Position numbers and translations under genes: made by a program | Notes under the pieces: generated by a model | The model's input: only the letters and a program-made list of their open reading frames with translations | Database searches by the model: none | What the model was told of the DNA's origin: nothing | Assembly (NCBI GenBank): GCA_040382935.1 | Contig: JBEIEP010000001.1 | Coordinates: 122,702-186,701, forward strand | Reading direction: 5' to 3' | Length of the DNA: 64,000 nt | From: JALQUL01 sp040382935 | Lineage (GTDB): Bacteria; Pseudomonadota; Gammaproteobacteria; Burkholderiales; Burkholderiaceae_C | Part shown: positions 24,697 through 33,959 of the stretch, one piece after another | Numbering within the stretch: position 1 is the stretch's first letter | Layout: each line of letters opens with the position of its first letter

Positions 24697-25888
24697 GGCA
24701 CTGCGGGTTCAGGTCAATGCCCAACATCCTATCCACTTGAACGCCACTTTCTCCTGTGGCCCAGGCGAGGTATTGGCCCTTTGTGGGCCTTCAGGCAGCG
24801 GTAAATCCACCTTGCTCAAAGCCATCGCGGGGCTCACCCCAAGACTTGGACTTAGCGGGCATATCCGCTATGGGGAAGAGGACTGGCTGGGGACCGATAA
24901 AGCACCCAGGGTTCCCACCAGGCACCGAGGAATCGGCTTTGTGTTTCAGCACTATGCGCTATTCCCCCACTTCACGGCGTTGGGCAATGTGCTGCTAGGG
25001 CATGCGCTAGCCACTGTCACCCGACAACAGCGACAAGAAGCGATGGCTTTGTTAGAACGCCTGGGCCTGCTGGAACTGCACCATCGCTTTCCGAGTGAAC
25101 TTTCAGGGGGGCAAAAGCAACGGGTTGCGCTGGCACGCGCCTTGTTTAGCAGCCCCAGGTTATTGTTGCTCGACGAACCCTTTTCGGCGGTGGATACGCC
25201 AACACGACAAAGCCTGTACCGTGAGTTGGCTTTGCTGCGCCAAAAAGGCACTTGTCCCATTGTGCTGGTGACCCACGACCTGCACGAAGCGCGGCAACTG
25301 GCCGATCAAGTGGTAGTGATTCATCAGGGAGAGACACTTCAGGCGGGCACGCCGCTAGAGGTATTTTCACGGCCACGCAACGCACAGGTGGCACAGCTAG
25401 TGGGGATCTCCAATCTGTTTAGCGGTCACTTTCGGAAAACCGACCAAACACCCGGCACGGGCCTGGCCACCTTGGAATGGACCCCGCAATCTAGGCTCCC
25501 CGTTCACACCGGCACGCTCCCCTCTTTACCCCTTGTGTTAACGGTGCTGGACAAGGGCAAAATTCCTCACAATACCGCCGTTAGCTGGGTGATAGCGGGT
25601 GAGTATCTAGAGGTTAAGCCCGTGACCAACGATCGCGGTAACCAGAACGTAAAACACCCAAGCAACACCTTCGAGATGGTACTCAACCATATTTCAAAGT
25701 TGGGTGAAATTTGCCTGTGTACCCTGTTGACCGAAGACGGCAGGCTAGGGCCTTTACAGGTCAATCTGCCCACTACCGCACTCAGAGACTGGAACGTGGG
25801 CATTGGCCGCAAAGTGCTTGTAACGCTCTCACCCAAGGGAATACACATTATGCCCACGCGAACAGCAGAAAATGGAGCAAGCGCCTGA
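24689..25888 (+). CDS. modC: Molybdate ABC transporter, ATP-binding protein
   Basis: A 399-residue ATPase. Walker A GPSGSGKST lies at 33-41, the signature is ELSGGQKQR and Walker B is LLLLDEPFSAVD. The C-terminal third (about 260-399) is a regulatory, OB-fold-like domain related to molybdate-binding (TOBE) modules, and is longer than in many ModC proteins. The ATG at 24689 overlaps the modB stop by 8 bases; longer upstream readings are excluded by this coupling. It closes the modABC operon. About 140 bases separate it from maeB, with no visible terminator. Confidence 0.9.
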   Translation: MGKALRVQVNAQHPIHLNATFSCGPGEVLALCGPSGSGKSTLLKAIAGLTPRLGLSGHIRYGEEDWLGTDKAPRVPTRHRGIGFVFQHYALFPHFTALGNVLLGHALATVTRQQRQEAMALLERLGLLELHHRFPSELSGGQKQRVALARALFSSPRLLLLDEPFSAVDTPTRQSLYRELALLRQKGTCPIVLVTHDLHEARQLADQVVVIHQGETLQAGTPLEVFSRPRNAQVAQLVGISNLFSGHFRKTDQTPGTGLATLEWTPQSRLPVHTGTLPSLPLVLTVLDKGKIPHNTAVSWVIAGEYLEVKPVTNDRGNQNVKHPSNTFEMVLNHISKLGEICLCTLLTEDGRLGPLQVNLPTTALRDWNVGIGRKVLVTLSPKGIHIMPTRTAENGASA

Positions 25889-26028
25889 CCCGCTTTGGCC
25901 TTAGCGCCGCTGATTGCAGCAGCGTATGAAACCAATTCGACGCATCCTTCTACAATCTCATCCATGTGGTGCCTAGGGCACTCCACGCCCCAAACCCTTA
26001 ATCGCCAGCTTTGCCTGTGAGAAACACC

Positions 26029-28380
26029 ATGCCTACATCCGATACGCCACAGTCCAACGCACCTTTGCCTGACACCGCGTCCCAGCAACTGCGAAAAGCC
26101 GCACTCGAATACCATGAGTTTCCGACACCCGGAAAAATCGCGATAGCGGCCACCAAGACGCTCACCAATCAACGTGACTTGGCACTAGCCTATTCCCCTG
26201 GTGTGGCAGCGCCCTGTGAAGAAATTGTTAAAGACCCAAACAACGCGTTCAAGTACACCAGTCGCGGTAACCTGGTCGCCGTCATTACGAACGGAACCGC
26301 CGTACTAGGTCTGGGAGATATTGGGCCACTGGCCGCAAAACCTGTGATGGAAGGCAAAGCGGTGCTGTTCAAAAAGTTCGCTGGTATCGACGTCTTTGAC
26401 CTCGAAATCAACGAAAAAGACCCTGCAAAACTTGTAGACATTATTGCCTCGCTGGAGCCCACTTTCGGGGGTATCAACCTAGAGGATATAAAGGCGCCTG
26501 ATTGCTTTATCGTCGAACGCCTGCTGCGCGAACGCATGAAAATCCCGGTGTTTCACGATGACCAGCACGGTACTGCTATTTGCGTGGGTGCAGCTCTGAT
26601 CAATGGGCTCAAGGTGGTGGGCAAAGACATTCGCACAGTCAAGCTGGTGAGCTCTGGTGCAGGGGCGGCCGCTTTGGCTTGCCTGAATTTGTTGGTCAAA
26701 TTGGGTATGCCGCGCGAGAACATCACCGTTACCGACTTGGCCGGTGTGGTGTACCAAGGGCGTCAAGAGTTGATGGACCCTGACAAAGCTATTTTTGCCC
26801 AACCCACGAACAAGCGTACGCTGGCCGAAGTGTTGCCGCAGGCTGATGTGTTTCTGGGTCTGTCTGCCGGAGGGGTGTTAAAACAAGAAATGGTCAAGTC
26901 CATGGCTGCCAACCCTATCATCTTCGCGCTGGCCAACCCGAACCCCGAGATATTGCCCGAGTTGGTCAAAGCCGTTCGTTCAGATGCCATCATCGCAACA
27001 GGGCGCTCGGACTATCCCAACCAAGTCAACAACGTTCTATGTTTTCCCTATATTTTTAGAGGAGCCTTGGACAGCGGTGCCACTACGATTACCGACGAAA
27101 TGGAAATCGCAGCCGTGCATGCCATCGCCCAGCTGGCACAGGCCGAACAAAGCGAGGTCGTGGCGGCAGCCTATGCGGGTGAACAACTGGCTTTTGGACC
27201 CGAATACCTTATCCCCAAACCCTTTGACCCGCGCCTGATGATGAAAATTGCGCCAGCAGTGGCGCAAGCTGCCGCCGAATCCGGAGTCGCGCTGCATCCC
27301 GTGACTGATTTAGATGCCTACCGGGTCAAACTACAAGGGTTTGTGTATGCCTCCGGCACTATCATGAAACCCATCTTTGCTGCGGCGAAAAAGGCAGCCA
27401 AAAAACGTATTGCCTATTGCGAAGGTGAAGAAGAACGCGTACTGCGGGCCGCCCAAATCGTAGTCGACGAAGGGATCGCCCGACCCACATTGATTGGACG
27501 CCCTACCGTCATCGCGGGCCGCATCGAACGGTTTGGTTTGCGGCTGGAGGAAGGGCTAGATTACGATGTCGTTAACGTCGAGCAGGATCATCGCTACAAA
27601 AAATTCTGGCAAACCTATTACCAGATGACTGCGCGCAAAGGCATTACCGAGCAGATGGCAAAGATAGAGATGCGAAGGCGGCTAACCCTCATCGGAGCCA
27701 TGTTGTTGCACTACGATGACGTTGACGGGATGATTTGTGGCACTTGGGGATCCACCCAAATGCACCTGCAATACATTGACCAAGTTATAGGGAAACGCCA
27801 AGTCGGCAGCGAACTAACTCCCCAGAACATCCCCATCTTTGCCTGCATGAACGGCCTGATGTTGCCAGACCGTCAGCTCTTTTTGGTGGATACCCACGTC
27901 AACTATGACCCGACCGCCGTTGAACTTTCGGAAATTACGGTGATGGCTGCCGAAGAAATGATGCGTTTTGGCCTAAAACCCAAGGTAGCCTTGCTGAGCC
28001 ATTCCAACTTTGGGAGTAGCAGCCAGCCCAGCGCCATCAAGATGCGAGAAACCTTGGCCATTTTGAAGCGCGAAGCGCCGTGGCTGGAAGTAGACGGCGA
28101 GATGCATGGGGACGTCGCGCTTGACAGTGAGGCACGGCTGAAACTGATGCCAGACACCGCCCTGTTAGGCGCGGCCAACCTATTGGTGCTGCCCAACATT
28201 GACGCGGCCAATATCGCTTACAACCTGTTGAAAACGGCCGCTGGTGGCAACATTGCCATCGGGCCAATCCTGTTGGGAGCAGACAAGCCGGTACACGTGC
28301 TAACGGCCAGCACCACGGTGAGGCGAATTGTCAACATGACCGCACTTACCGTTGCTGATGCAAATGCAGCCAGGCGCTAA
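26029..28380 (+). CDS. maeB: NADP-dependent malic enzyme fused to phosphotransacetylase-like domain
   Basis: A 783-residue fusion. Residues about 20-430 form the malic enzyme, which decarboxylates malate to pyruvate with NADP. It shows YSPGVAAPC, NGTAVLGLGDIGP, FHDDQHGTA and the dinucleotide-binding VSSGAGAAA. Residues about 440-783 resemble phosphate acetyltransferase; in characterised MaeB proteins this part is regulatory and not enzymatic. The ATG at 26029 is preferred over a TTG at 26011. With pckG it offers a C4-to-C3 route for growth on organic acids. The gene is monocistronic. Confidence 0.94.
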   Translation: MPTSDTPQSNAPLPDTASQQLRKAALEYHEFPTPGKIAIAATKTLTNQRDLALAYSPGVAAPCEEIVKDPNNAFKYTSRGNLVAVITNGTAVLGLGDIGPLAAKPVMEGKAVLFKKFAGIDVFDLEINEKDPAKLVDIIASLEPTFGGINLEDIKAPDCFIVERLLRERMKIPVFHDDQHGTAICVGAALINGLKVVGKDIRTVKLVSSGAGAAALACLNLLVKLGMPRENITVTDLAGVVYQGRQELMDPDKAIFAQPTNKRTLAEVLPQADVFLGLSAGGVLKQEMVKSMAANPIIFALANPNPEILPELVKAVRSDAIIATGRSDYPNQVNNVLCFPYIFRGALDSGATTITDEMEIAAVHAIAQLAQAEQSEVVAAAYAGEQLAFGPEYLIPKPFDPRLMMKIAPAVAQAAAESGVALHPVTDLDAYRVKLQGFVYASGTIMKPIFAAAKKAAKKRIAYCEGEEERVLRAAQIVVDEGIARPTLIGRPTVIAGRIERFGLRLEEGLDYDVVNVEQDHRYKKFWQTYYQMTARKGITEQMAKIEMRRRLTLIGAMLLHYDDVDGMICGTWGSTQMHLQYIDQVIGKRQVGSELTPQNIPIFACMNGLMLPDRQLFLVDTHVNYDPTAVELSEITVMAAEEMMRFGLKPKVALLSHSNFGSSSQPSAIKMRETLAILKREAPWLEVDGEMHGDVALDSEARLKLMPDTALLGAANLLVLPNIDAANIAYNLLKTAAGGNIAIGPILLGADKPVHVLTASTTVRRIVNMTALTVADANAARR

Positions 28381-28723
28381 TTAGGTTTGTCAGATACCCG
28401 TAGACACCTAGTTTGTAGCGATCGCTTACTTTCAAATATCGTTCCTATCTATCAACAAGATCACCATTTAGGGGGGCGATCTTTACATTTTTGCCAAGGC
28501 GCAAATGTAAATAAACCCCCTTTGCAGTCGACTCCACTTGTCTTTTTTGTTCGTTTCAGCGACACTAACGCCCTTGCGGGTTTTCCCTGATGTCGCACGC
28601 AGCCTTGGGGCCGCTTGAATCCGGGTCACTTGAGGTTCAAGCAACCCAATCAATACAAAAGCGCAGAGATCGCGGTTAGGCGGTTTCATTTCATAAATCG
28701 ATCACACAATTGAGATACCTATC
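28381..28723. other. Gene-free interval between maeB and the barstar gene
   Basis: No credible coding region was seen in 343 bases. Two open frames of 67-68 codons, one on each strand, overlap each other and lack ribosome sites and recognisable products. The interval contains a nested stem-loop (28470-28521). A barnase-type nuclease gene, which would be the expected partner of the following gene, is not visible. Confidence 0.6.
28470..28521. repeat. Nested inverted repeat, possible structured RNA
   Basis: The outer arms AGGGGG (28470-28475) and CCCCCT (28516-28521) enclose inner arms TTTACATTT (28482-28490) and AAATGTAAA (28503-28511). GCC and GGC pair near the tip. The whole can fold into one 52-base stem with two internal loops. 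It may be a terminator for maeB, a REP-like element or a small RNA. No long T-tract follows. Confidence 0.5.
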
Positions 28724-29155
28724 ATGCTTAAGGAAAATGAATTGGGGGCGTCCGTAGACAACCCACTTCGCACCATACGAACCAATATCGTACAGTCCAT
28801 CCGTGCGTTTACGGTGCCCCAGCTACAACAGGCTGCTGGCCAGCTAAACCATCACTTCCTGTACGCCAATTTAGCTGCCGTGCAGAGCAAGCAAGACTTG
28901 CTGGATTCGGTATCTGCGCAATTTGCACTGCCCGCGCACGGTGGTAAGAACTTCGACGCACTCTACGATTGCATGACTGATCCTTTGCACAAATCGGGTC
29001 CACAACCGGGCTTTATCGTGGTGTTGGAACAGTTGCCCGCAAATGCCAAATTCGACAAAGAAGCGCGTGAGCAACTTCTGGATATTTTCCGGGATGCAGC
29101 CGATTACTGGAACGACAGAAAAGTGCCGTTCCGATGTTTCTATTCTTTTCTGTAG
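28724..29155 (+). CDS. Barstar-family protein (ribonuclease inhibitor-like)
   Basis: A 143-residue cytoplasmic protein. The region around 65-143 resembles barstar, which blocks the extracellular RNase barnase: GKNFDALYDCMTDPL matches the barstar helix that plugs the nuclease site, and the C-terminal YWNDRKVPFRCFY fits the family end. The N-terminal 60 residues are less typical. No barnase-like gene lies next to it, so it may inhibit an RNase encoded elsewhere or have another role. A weak GAG ribosome site precedes the ATG. A hairpin begins inside its stop codon. Confidence 0.75.
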   Translation: MLKENELGASVDNPLRTIRTNIVQSIRAFTVPQLQQAAGQLNHHFLYANLAAVQSKQDLLDSVSAQFALPAHGGKNFDALYDCMTDPLHKSGPQPGFIVVLEQLPANAKFDKEAREQLLDIFRDAADYWNDRKVPFRCFYSFL

Positions 29156-29190
29156 CCCGTTCTGCGTCAACCAGCCAAGCAGAACGGGCT
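29154..29190. terminator. Perfect 12-bp stem-loop at the barstar stop codon
   Basis: The arms at 29154-29165 and 29179-29190 are perfect reverse complements (AGCCCGTTCTGC and its partner) around a 13-base loop. The stem starts within the barstar TAG. No T-run follows on either strand. It may protect the message end or act as a weak bidirectional stop between the convergent barstar and rsmA genes. Confidence 0.5.
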
Positions 29191-29308
29191 AACGAGGCAC
29201 ATGAGACAGCGATCATTGATGGAGATTTATCGGCGGAGCCCGCTGAAAAAATGCCCACCGATAAACTGGTTGACATTTCACCACTTGCGTTGCGCATGAG
29301 CAGCCCCT

Positions 29309-30142
29309 TTAACGCGGGCTACTGGTTAACGGCGGCCTAACGCAGGTTTGACGGGCCAATTCCAAATACTCGGCCACACTGACTTCTTGGGCGCGACGTT
29401 GCAGGTCAAATTGGCCTGCATAGGCTTTTTCAGTTAACCAGCGACCCAAGGAGTGGCGTAGCAGTTTACGGCGCTGACTAAACGCCACGCGCACCAATTC
29501 TTCTAGGTGCGAGAAGCCGGTCTGGTCTGGGTATGACGCCGACGCATCAATCGGAACCATGCGAACGATGGCGCTCTGGACACGGGGTGGCGGCGTGAAG
29601 CTCGATGGCCCAATTGCCAAAATGCTCTCCATCGCATAGTGGGCTTGTAGCATCACACTGAGGCGACCAAACGCGGCACTGTCAGGCGGTGCAACCATAC
29701 GATCAACGACTTCTTTTTGCAGCATGAAATGCTGATCATGTACCTGTGCTCGGTACTGCAACAGGTGAAACAAAATAGGCGTGGAGATGTTGTAGGGCAA
29801 GTTTCCAACCACACGGATTCCGCCCGACCCCACTGGCGCGATCAGCGTTACATCAACCGTCAGTACGTCTGCCTGAACCACTGTTAGTTTCGCAATAGAC
29901 CTTAACTTTTGTGCCAAGTCACGGTCTAACTCAATGACCGTCATTTGGGATAAATAGTTCAACAAGGGAAAAGTAATCGCACCCAAACCGGGGCCGATTT
30001 CAATAAACCGTTGCTCAGGCTTGGGGGCAATCAAATCGACAATGGCAGCGACCGTCGATCGATCCGACAAGAAGTGTTGGCCAAACCTTTTCTTGGCCAC
30101 ATGCCCTAAGTGCTTATTCAAAGTCTGGGCGCTTCGCGCCAC
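29309..30142 (-). CDS. rsmA: 16S rRNA dimethyladenosine transferase
   Basis: A SAM-dependent enzyme (KsgA) that dimethylates two adjacent adenines near the 3' end of 16S rRNA, a late step in 30S assembly. The RKRFGQHFL-like start appears as KKRFGQHFLSD. The SAM site is EIGPGLGAIT and the catalytic motif is NLPYNIS. The protein has up to 277 residues. The start is uncertain: a GTG at 30142 overlaps surA by 25 bases, while GTG or TTG codons further in are also possible. Coupling with surA and lptD is a common betaproteobacterial and gammaproteobacterial arrangement. Confidence 0.92.
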   Translation of the reverse strand: MARSAQTLNKHLGHVAKKRFGQHFLSDRSTVAAIVDLIAPKPEQRFIEIGPGLGAITFPLLNYLSQMTVIELDRDLAQKLRSIAKLTVVQADVLTVDVTLIAPVGSGGIRVVGNLPYNISTPILFHLLQYRAQVHDQHFMLQKEVVDRMVAPPDSAAFGRLSVMLQAHYAMESILAIGPSSFTPPPRVQSAIVRMVPIDASASYPDQTGFSHLEELVRVAFSQRRKLLRHSLGRWLTEKAYAGQFDLQRRAQEVSVAEYLELARQTCVRPPLTSSPR

Positions 30143-31509
30143 TCAATGTAGGCTCTGTCCCGCAATTCTTGATTCCAGGCTTTGTAGCTTTCCTGCGCTT
30201 TCGTTTCACGTAGATGCCCTAAAACCCTTTCTCGCAACACACTACGCGGTACGCGAGCTTCGCGCCTTTCCACTACTTCGATCAAATGCACGCCAAATCG
30301 CGAGACGACTGGCAAGGACACCTGACCAATGGGCAGTTGCATCATGGGTTTTTCAAATTCTGGTACAAAAAGTCCGGGGCTTGTCCAACCCAAATCGCCA
30401 CCGGCTTGGGCGCTGCCGTCTTGTGAGACCGCCTTAGCGGCCTCGGCAAATCGTTTTTTTCCGCTGGTGATTTCATCGCGCAATGCCGCCAGTTGAACGG
30501 TTGCTCGCTCAACGTCGGACGCATTGTTGGTTGGCAACAAGATATGCCGTGCCCGAGTTTCAGTCACGGAAACCAAGACAACGGGGGACTCCTTTTTTTC
30601 TAATACCTTTAGCACGTGGTACCCCGCGCCAGACTTGATCGGAGCAGTCACCGCACCTACTGGAATGTTCGCTATAGCTTCTACAAACAATGTGGGATAC
30701 CGATCCTGCTCCTTCAGGCCCATACCCTTAGCGTCGGCTTTCGATGCACGGTTTTCAGCCATCTCAGCCAGTTGGGCGAACTCAACACCACTGATGGCGC
30801 GCTGCACCACATTTTGCGCAAAAGCCAAGACCTCTTTTTCTTGTTCGTTTGATCCATTCTCCGGTACGGAAAAAAGCAGATGGGCTAGGTTGATTTGAAG
30901 GATTGGTGGCACCACGCCCGTCTGCATAAGCGCAATTTCCGCATCAATGATTTGGTTGGCGATATACGGCCGAGTATCTGTGAACCGTTCACGCACCCTT
31001 TGAGACAGAAGCTGCGCCGCTATGCGGGCCTTAAATTCGTCGTAGCCCAATCCATCTCTAGACAGTCGCTCACGCAACTGTGCTAGGGTCAAGTCGTTCT
31101 GTTTGGCGATAGATGTAATTGCGTTGTCAACAGCAGCGGGCTCCACAGAGACTCCCGCCAACTTGCCCGCTTGATCCTGCAAGCGCTCAGTCACCAAATC
31201 ATCCATAAGGCGGTACAAAGCTTCTGCGCGCTCTTGCGCTGGAATCCTCCCTCCAGGCGCTAAGCTTTGCAACCTTTCCCAGCGGGCTTTCACCTCCTGA
31301 TACGTGATGGTTTCGCTGTTTACCAAGGCAACTATAAAATCCGCATCGGTTGTCCGAGCATCAGCACTCTGGGCATTCTTTAGAAAACTGCGCAATCCGT
31401 TTTCATAGGCAGTCGTTTGCACCTGCCCAGCAACTGATGTTTGTGCCACGCCACTACCTGAATAAAACAAGGCAAGGCTTAAGGTTATAAAAATTCCAAT
31501 TCGGTTCAT
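30118..31509 (-). CDS. surA: Periplasmic chaperone/peptidyl-prolyl isomerase SurA
   Basis: A 463-residue periplasmic chaperone that guides outer-membrane proteins, including LptD, to the Bam complex. The signal peptide is at about 1-20 (FITLSLALFYSGSGVAQ). An N-terminal SurA domain follows, with NSETITYQEV and the helix LMDDLVTERLQDQ. Two parvulin-type PPIase domains come next; the second is the better conserved, with RARHILL and GGDLGWTSPG. AGGGTGA before the ATG at 31509 fixes the start. It ends 25 bases into rsmA and begins 26 bases after lptD, so the three genes form a unit. Confidence 0.93.
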   Translation of the reverse strand: MNRIGIFITLSLALFYSGSGVAQTSVAGQVQTTAYENGLRSFLKNAQSADARTTDADFIVALVNSETITYQEVKARWERLQSLAPGGRIPAQERAEALYRLMDDLVTERLQDQAGKLAGVSVEPAAVDNAITSIAKQNDLTLAQLRERLSRDGLGYDEFKARIAAQLLSQRVRERFTDTRPYIANQIIDAEIALMQTGVVPPILQINLAHLLFSVPENGSNEQEKEVLAFAQNVVQRAISGVEFAQLAEMAENRASKADAKGMGLKEQDRYPTLFVEAIANIPVGAVTAPIKSGAGYHVLKVLEKKESPVVLVSVTETRARHILLPTNNASDVERATVQLAALRDEITSGKKRFAEAAKAVSQDGSAQAGGDLGWTSPGLFVPEFEKPMMQLPIGQVSLPVVSRFGVHLIEVVERREARVPRSVLRERVLGHLRETKAQESYKAWNQELRDRAYIEWREAPRL

Positions 31510-31535
31510 GCATATCACCCTAGAGGGTGCCAAGT

Positions 31536-33848
31536 CTACTCATACTGCGAATAGCGACTGTACCCTGTCGCTGCTTGGCTCATGGATTGATAACGGGGAA
31601 TCGCCTTTCTTAAGGTACTCAGCGTGCCCGAGCCTAAACTGGCAAAACCCAACAGGTCCAACTGTAGTAGGACTCGCTTGTTGCTGGTGGCGTCACTTCG
31701 GGTCTGATTTTCGACAACCAATCGCGAGACCCAGCAACCCGCATCGTACTCAAAGCCAATGACTGAATCGACCAGCTTACGATCTGTAACGCTGAAGTTT
31801 AAGCGGCCGACCGAGTACCAACGCGACTCACCTGTAGGCTTTGTTCCGGCAATACCCCGAAACATTTGTGATACGGGCCATTGCCAAGACACTTCTACCT
31901 GCTCACTGGTGTCTTTCTGGTAACGGTACGCGGCATTGAGCACCTGGTAGGTATCCGGTGAATACTGCACACCTAAGGTGGCACGGGTCGATTTGAAATT
32001 CGCGGGATCAAGCTGCTGCGCCAGTTCGGCGGACCATTGTGGGTCGATATTGACCGAGCCACCTAAAAGCAAATCACTCAAACGGGTACTTTCTGGTGTT
32101 CCCCCGGGCAATACCACTTTTTGCTCAGCGAATCGAAACCGTTGGGCGATGCCCACACGTGCCAGTTCTCCCCCGGTTAACGCGTCATGCAACTTACTGG
32201 TCACGCCAAGTGTGATGAGATTGCTGTCTGCAATGCGGCTGTAGCCGGAATAGCGATTTTGCGTAAACAAGGACGAGAAGTTGAAATCACGCTCTGCCGA
32301 GTCATAGTTCGGTAGCTGAGATTGGTCCCGGTAGGGTGTGTAGACGTAAAAGGCGCGAGGCTCGAGAGTTTGCAAAAATTCCCGCCCAAACCATTTAACC
32401 GGTCTATCAAACACAAGTCCAGAGTCGAGACTGAACGTTGGTATAGCCAAATTGGCCCTGCGCTCACCGCTGCCCAGCGCGGTATCAAAACGATAGTCGG
32501 TAGCCACCAAGCTCAGTCTGGGGGTAACGAAAAATCCGGGCGAATTCATGGGTCGACTTACTTCGCCCATCGCAAGCGTTCGCGTTCCGTTGGCTTGTCC
32601 GGTCAAGTTGGCGTCAGCCTGAAATCTTGTCAATTGGGTCTCGGCGCGCAGATTCCACCCGGCCCAGGCGGATCTTGTAAACGCAAAATTGAGCTGCGGT
32701 AATCGGTCATACGGCGGGACGATGGGTGCACTGGCGTCTTGCAACACCTGCCACTTCGATACCTTGAGTCCACCAGACCAGTAGCCGTCACTCCAGTTGA
32801 CCACCCCTTCATTGGGCAAAAGGCGTTGAGCGAGTAAACCGCTTGCACGCGGGAAGTCACGCCAGTAGTTATCGTCACTGACTCGGTTGATGTTCAACTG
32901 CAGTTCTAACTTTCCGTACGCCGTGGTGACCTGTTGTTGGTGCTGCGTGGCTAGGCCCCACCGCGAATCATCACGCAACCTGTCGTTGGGCATCACGTCA
33001 GTTCTTATCTGCCCGCCGTAGTTTGGGGTTAGGTAACGCCACTCCAACCCCATGTTTAGGCCGCGCTTGGTACTCAAGCTGGGGTAAACAGTCGCGTCTG
33101 TATCGGGTGAAATATTCCAGTAAAAAGGTGTCGTCAATTCAAACCCACTCAAACTGTCGGTGCTATAGGACGGTGACAAGAATCCGGTTTTCCGTCCATT
33201 CCCCAGTGGGAAACTTATACTCGGCAGGGCAAGCAAAGGGATGTCCTTGAAACGCAAGACCGCACCTTGCGCATAACCGACATCCTGTTCACTGTCCATC
33301 TCAATGCGGGTGGCCCGCAGGACCCAATCGGGCAACCACTCCATGCCTGGCACCCGTCTGCAGGTGCTATAGGTCGCGTTGGTAATGGTCGAATGCTTTT
33401 GGTCTTGAAAATCCATGCGATCGCCATCACCCGTTGCGCCGGTTTGCACAATACGGTAACTCGGGCTGAGCATGTAACCTCTGAACTGCGCCATATGCAA
33501 ACTTAGTTCTGACCCTTGAACGACGTTGCCCGCTTGGTTGATCTGGACCTGACCTGTGGCCTTCGCAACATCCGTTCTGGCGTCATACACCATGGTGTCA
33601 GCTTTAAGCACCGTGCCCGATCGCCGCAGTTGGGCTTGTCCAGTCAGCGTGAGCTCACCGTCCTGAACGCCAGTGAGTTGGTCCGCTGACAAGTGGGTGA
33701 CTGGCGAGTCAACATTGCTTGTCTCTACCCGCTCGCTCAGCCGCGTCGCGGGAACCAGTAAAGTAGTCTGCGCGTAACTGGTACCAAATGCCAACGCCCA
33801 TCCTATTGGACACAGCAGACCCACTCGTAAAGATCGCACGATAGACAT
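31536..33848 (-). CDS. lptD: LPS-assembly outer membrane protein LptD
   Basis: The outer-membrane beta-barrel that inserts LPS into the cell surface together with LptE. About 770 residues: a signal peptide (ending near TSYAQ), an OstA/LptA-like N-domain with repeated short strands (LTLTGQAQLRRSG, DTMVYDARTDVAKATGQVQI), then a large barrel. The mature protein has one cysteine in the N-half (YSTCRR) and one near the end (DAGCWVS), suggesting a single long-range disulfide where E. coli has two. The start is uncertain; ATGs at 33848 and 33875 are both possible. SurA, encoded next, assists its folding. Confidence 0.92.
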   Translation of the reverse strand: MSIVRSLRVGLLCPIGWALAFGTSYAQTTLLVPATRLSERVETSNVDSPVTHLSADQLTGVQDGELTLTGQAQLRRSGTVLKADTMVYDARTDVAKATGQVQINQAGNVVQGSELSLHMAQFRGYMLSPSYRIVQTGATGDGDRMDFQDQKHSTITNATYSTCRRVPGMEWLPDWVLRATRIEMDSEQDVGYAQGAVLRFKDIPLLALPSISFPLGNGRKTGFLSPSYSTDSLSGFELTTPFYWNISPDTDATVYPSLSTKRGLNMGLEWRYLTPNYGGQIRTDVMPNDRLRDDSRWGLATQHQQQVTTAYGKLELQLNINRVSDDNYWRDFPRASGLLAQRLLPNEGVVNWSDGYWSGGLKVSKWQVLQDASAPIVPPYDRLPQLNFAFTRSAWAGWNLRAETQLTRFQADANLTGQANGTRTLAMGEVSRPMNSPGFFVTPRLSLVATDYRFDTALGSGERRANLAIPTFSLDSGLVFDRPVKWFGREFLQTLEPRAFYVYTPYRDQSQLPNYDSAERDFNFSSLFTQNRYSGYSRIADSNLITLGVTSKLHDALTGGELARVGIAQRFRFAEQKVVLPGGTPESTRLSDLLLGGSVNIDPQWSAELAQQLDPANFKSTRATLGVQYSPDTYQVLNAAYRYQKDTSEQVEVSWQWPVSQMFRGIAGTKPTGESRWYSVGRLNFSVTDRKLVDSVIGFEYDAGCWVSRLVVENQTRSDATSNKRVLLQLDLLGFASLGSGTLSTLRKAIPRYQSMSQAATGYSRYSQYE

Positions 33849-33959
33849 GAAGGGCGCGAAGTTCTGGTTAGACATAAACGGTTGCAACGACGCACCCAAT
33901 TTCAGCGCGTACCAAGATAACGGCACATAGGCCACTTCTGTTTGTAGAATGGATTATCC

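Noticed and set aside
28387..28689. Overlapping small open frames on both strands between maeB and the barstar gene
   Set aside because: They lack ribosome sites and recognisable products, overlap each other, and coincide with hairpin-rich sequence. A barnase-like signature was looked for and not seen.
29134..29340. 68-codon frame crossing the barstar stop and the rsmA end
   Set aside because: Starts inside the barstar gene in another frame and ends inside rsmA on the opposite strand; composition is not protein-like.
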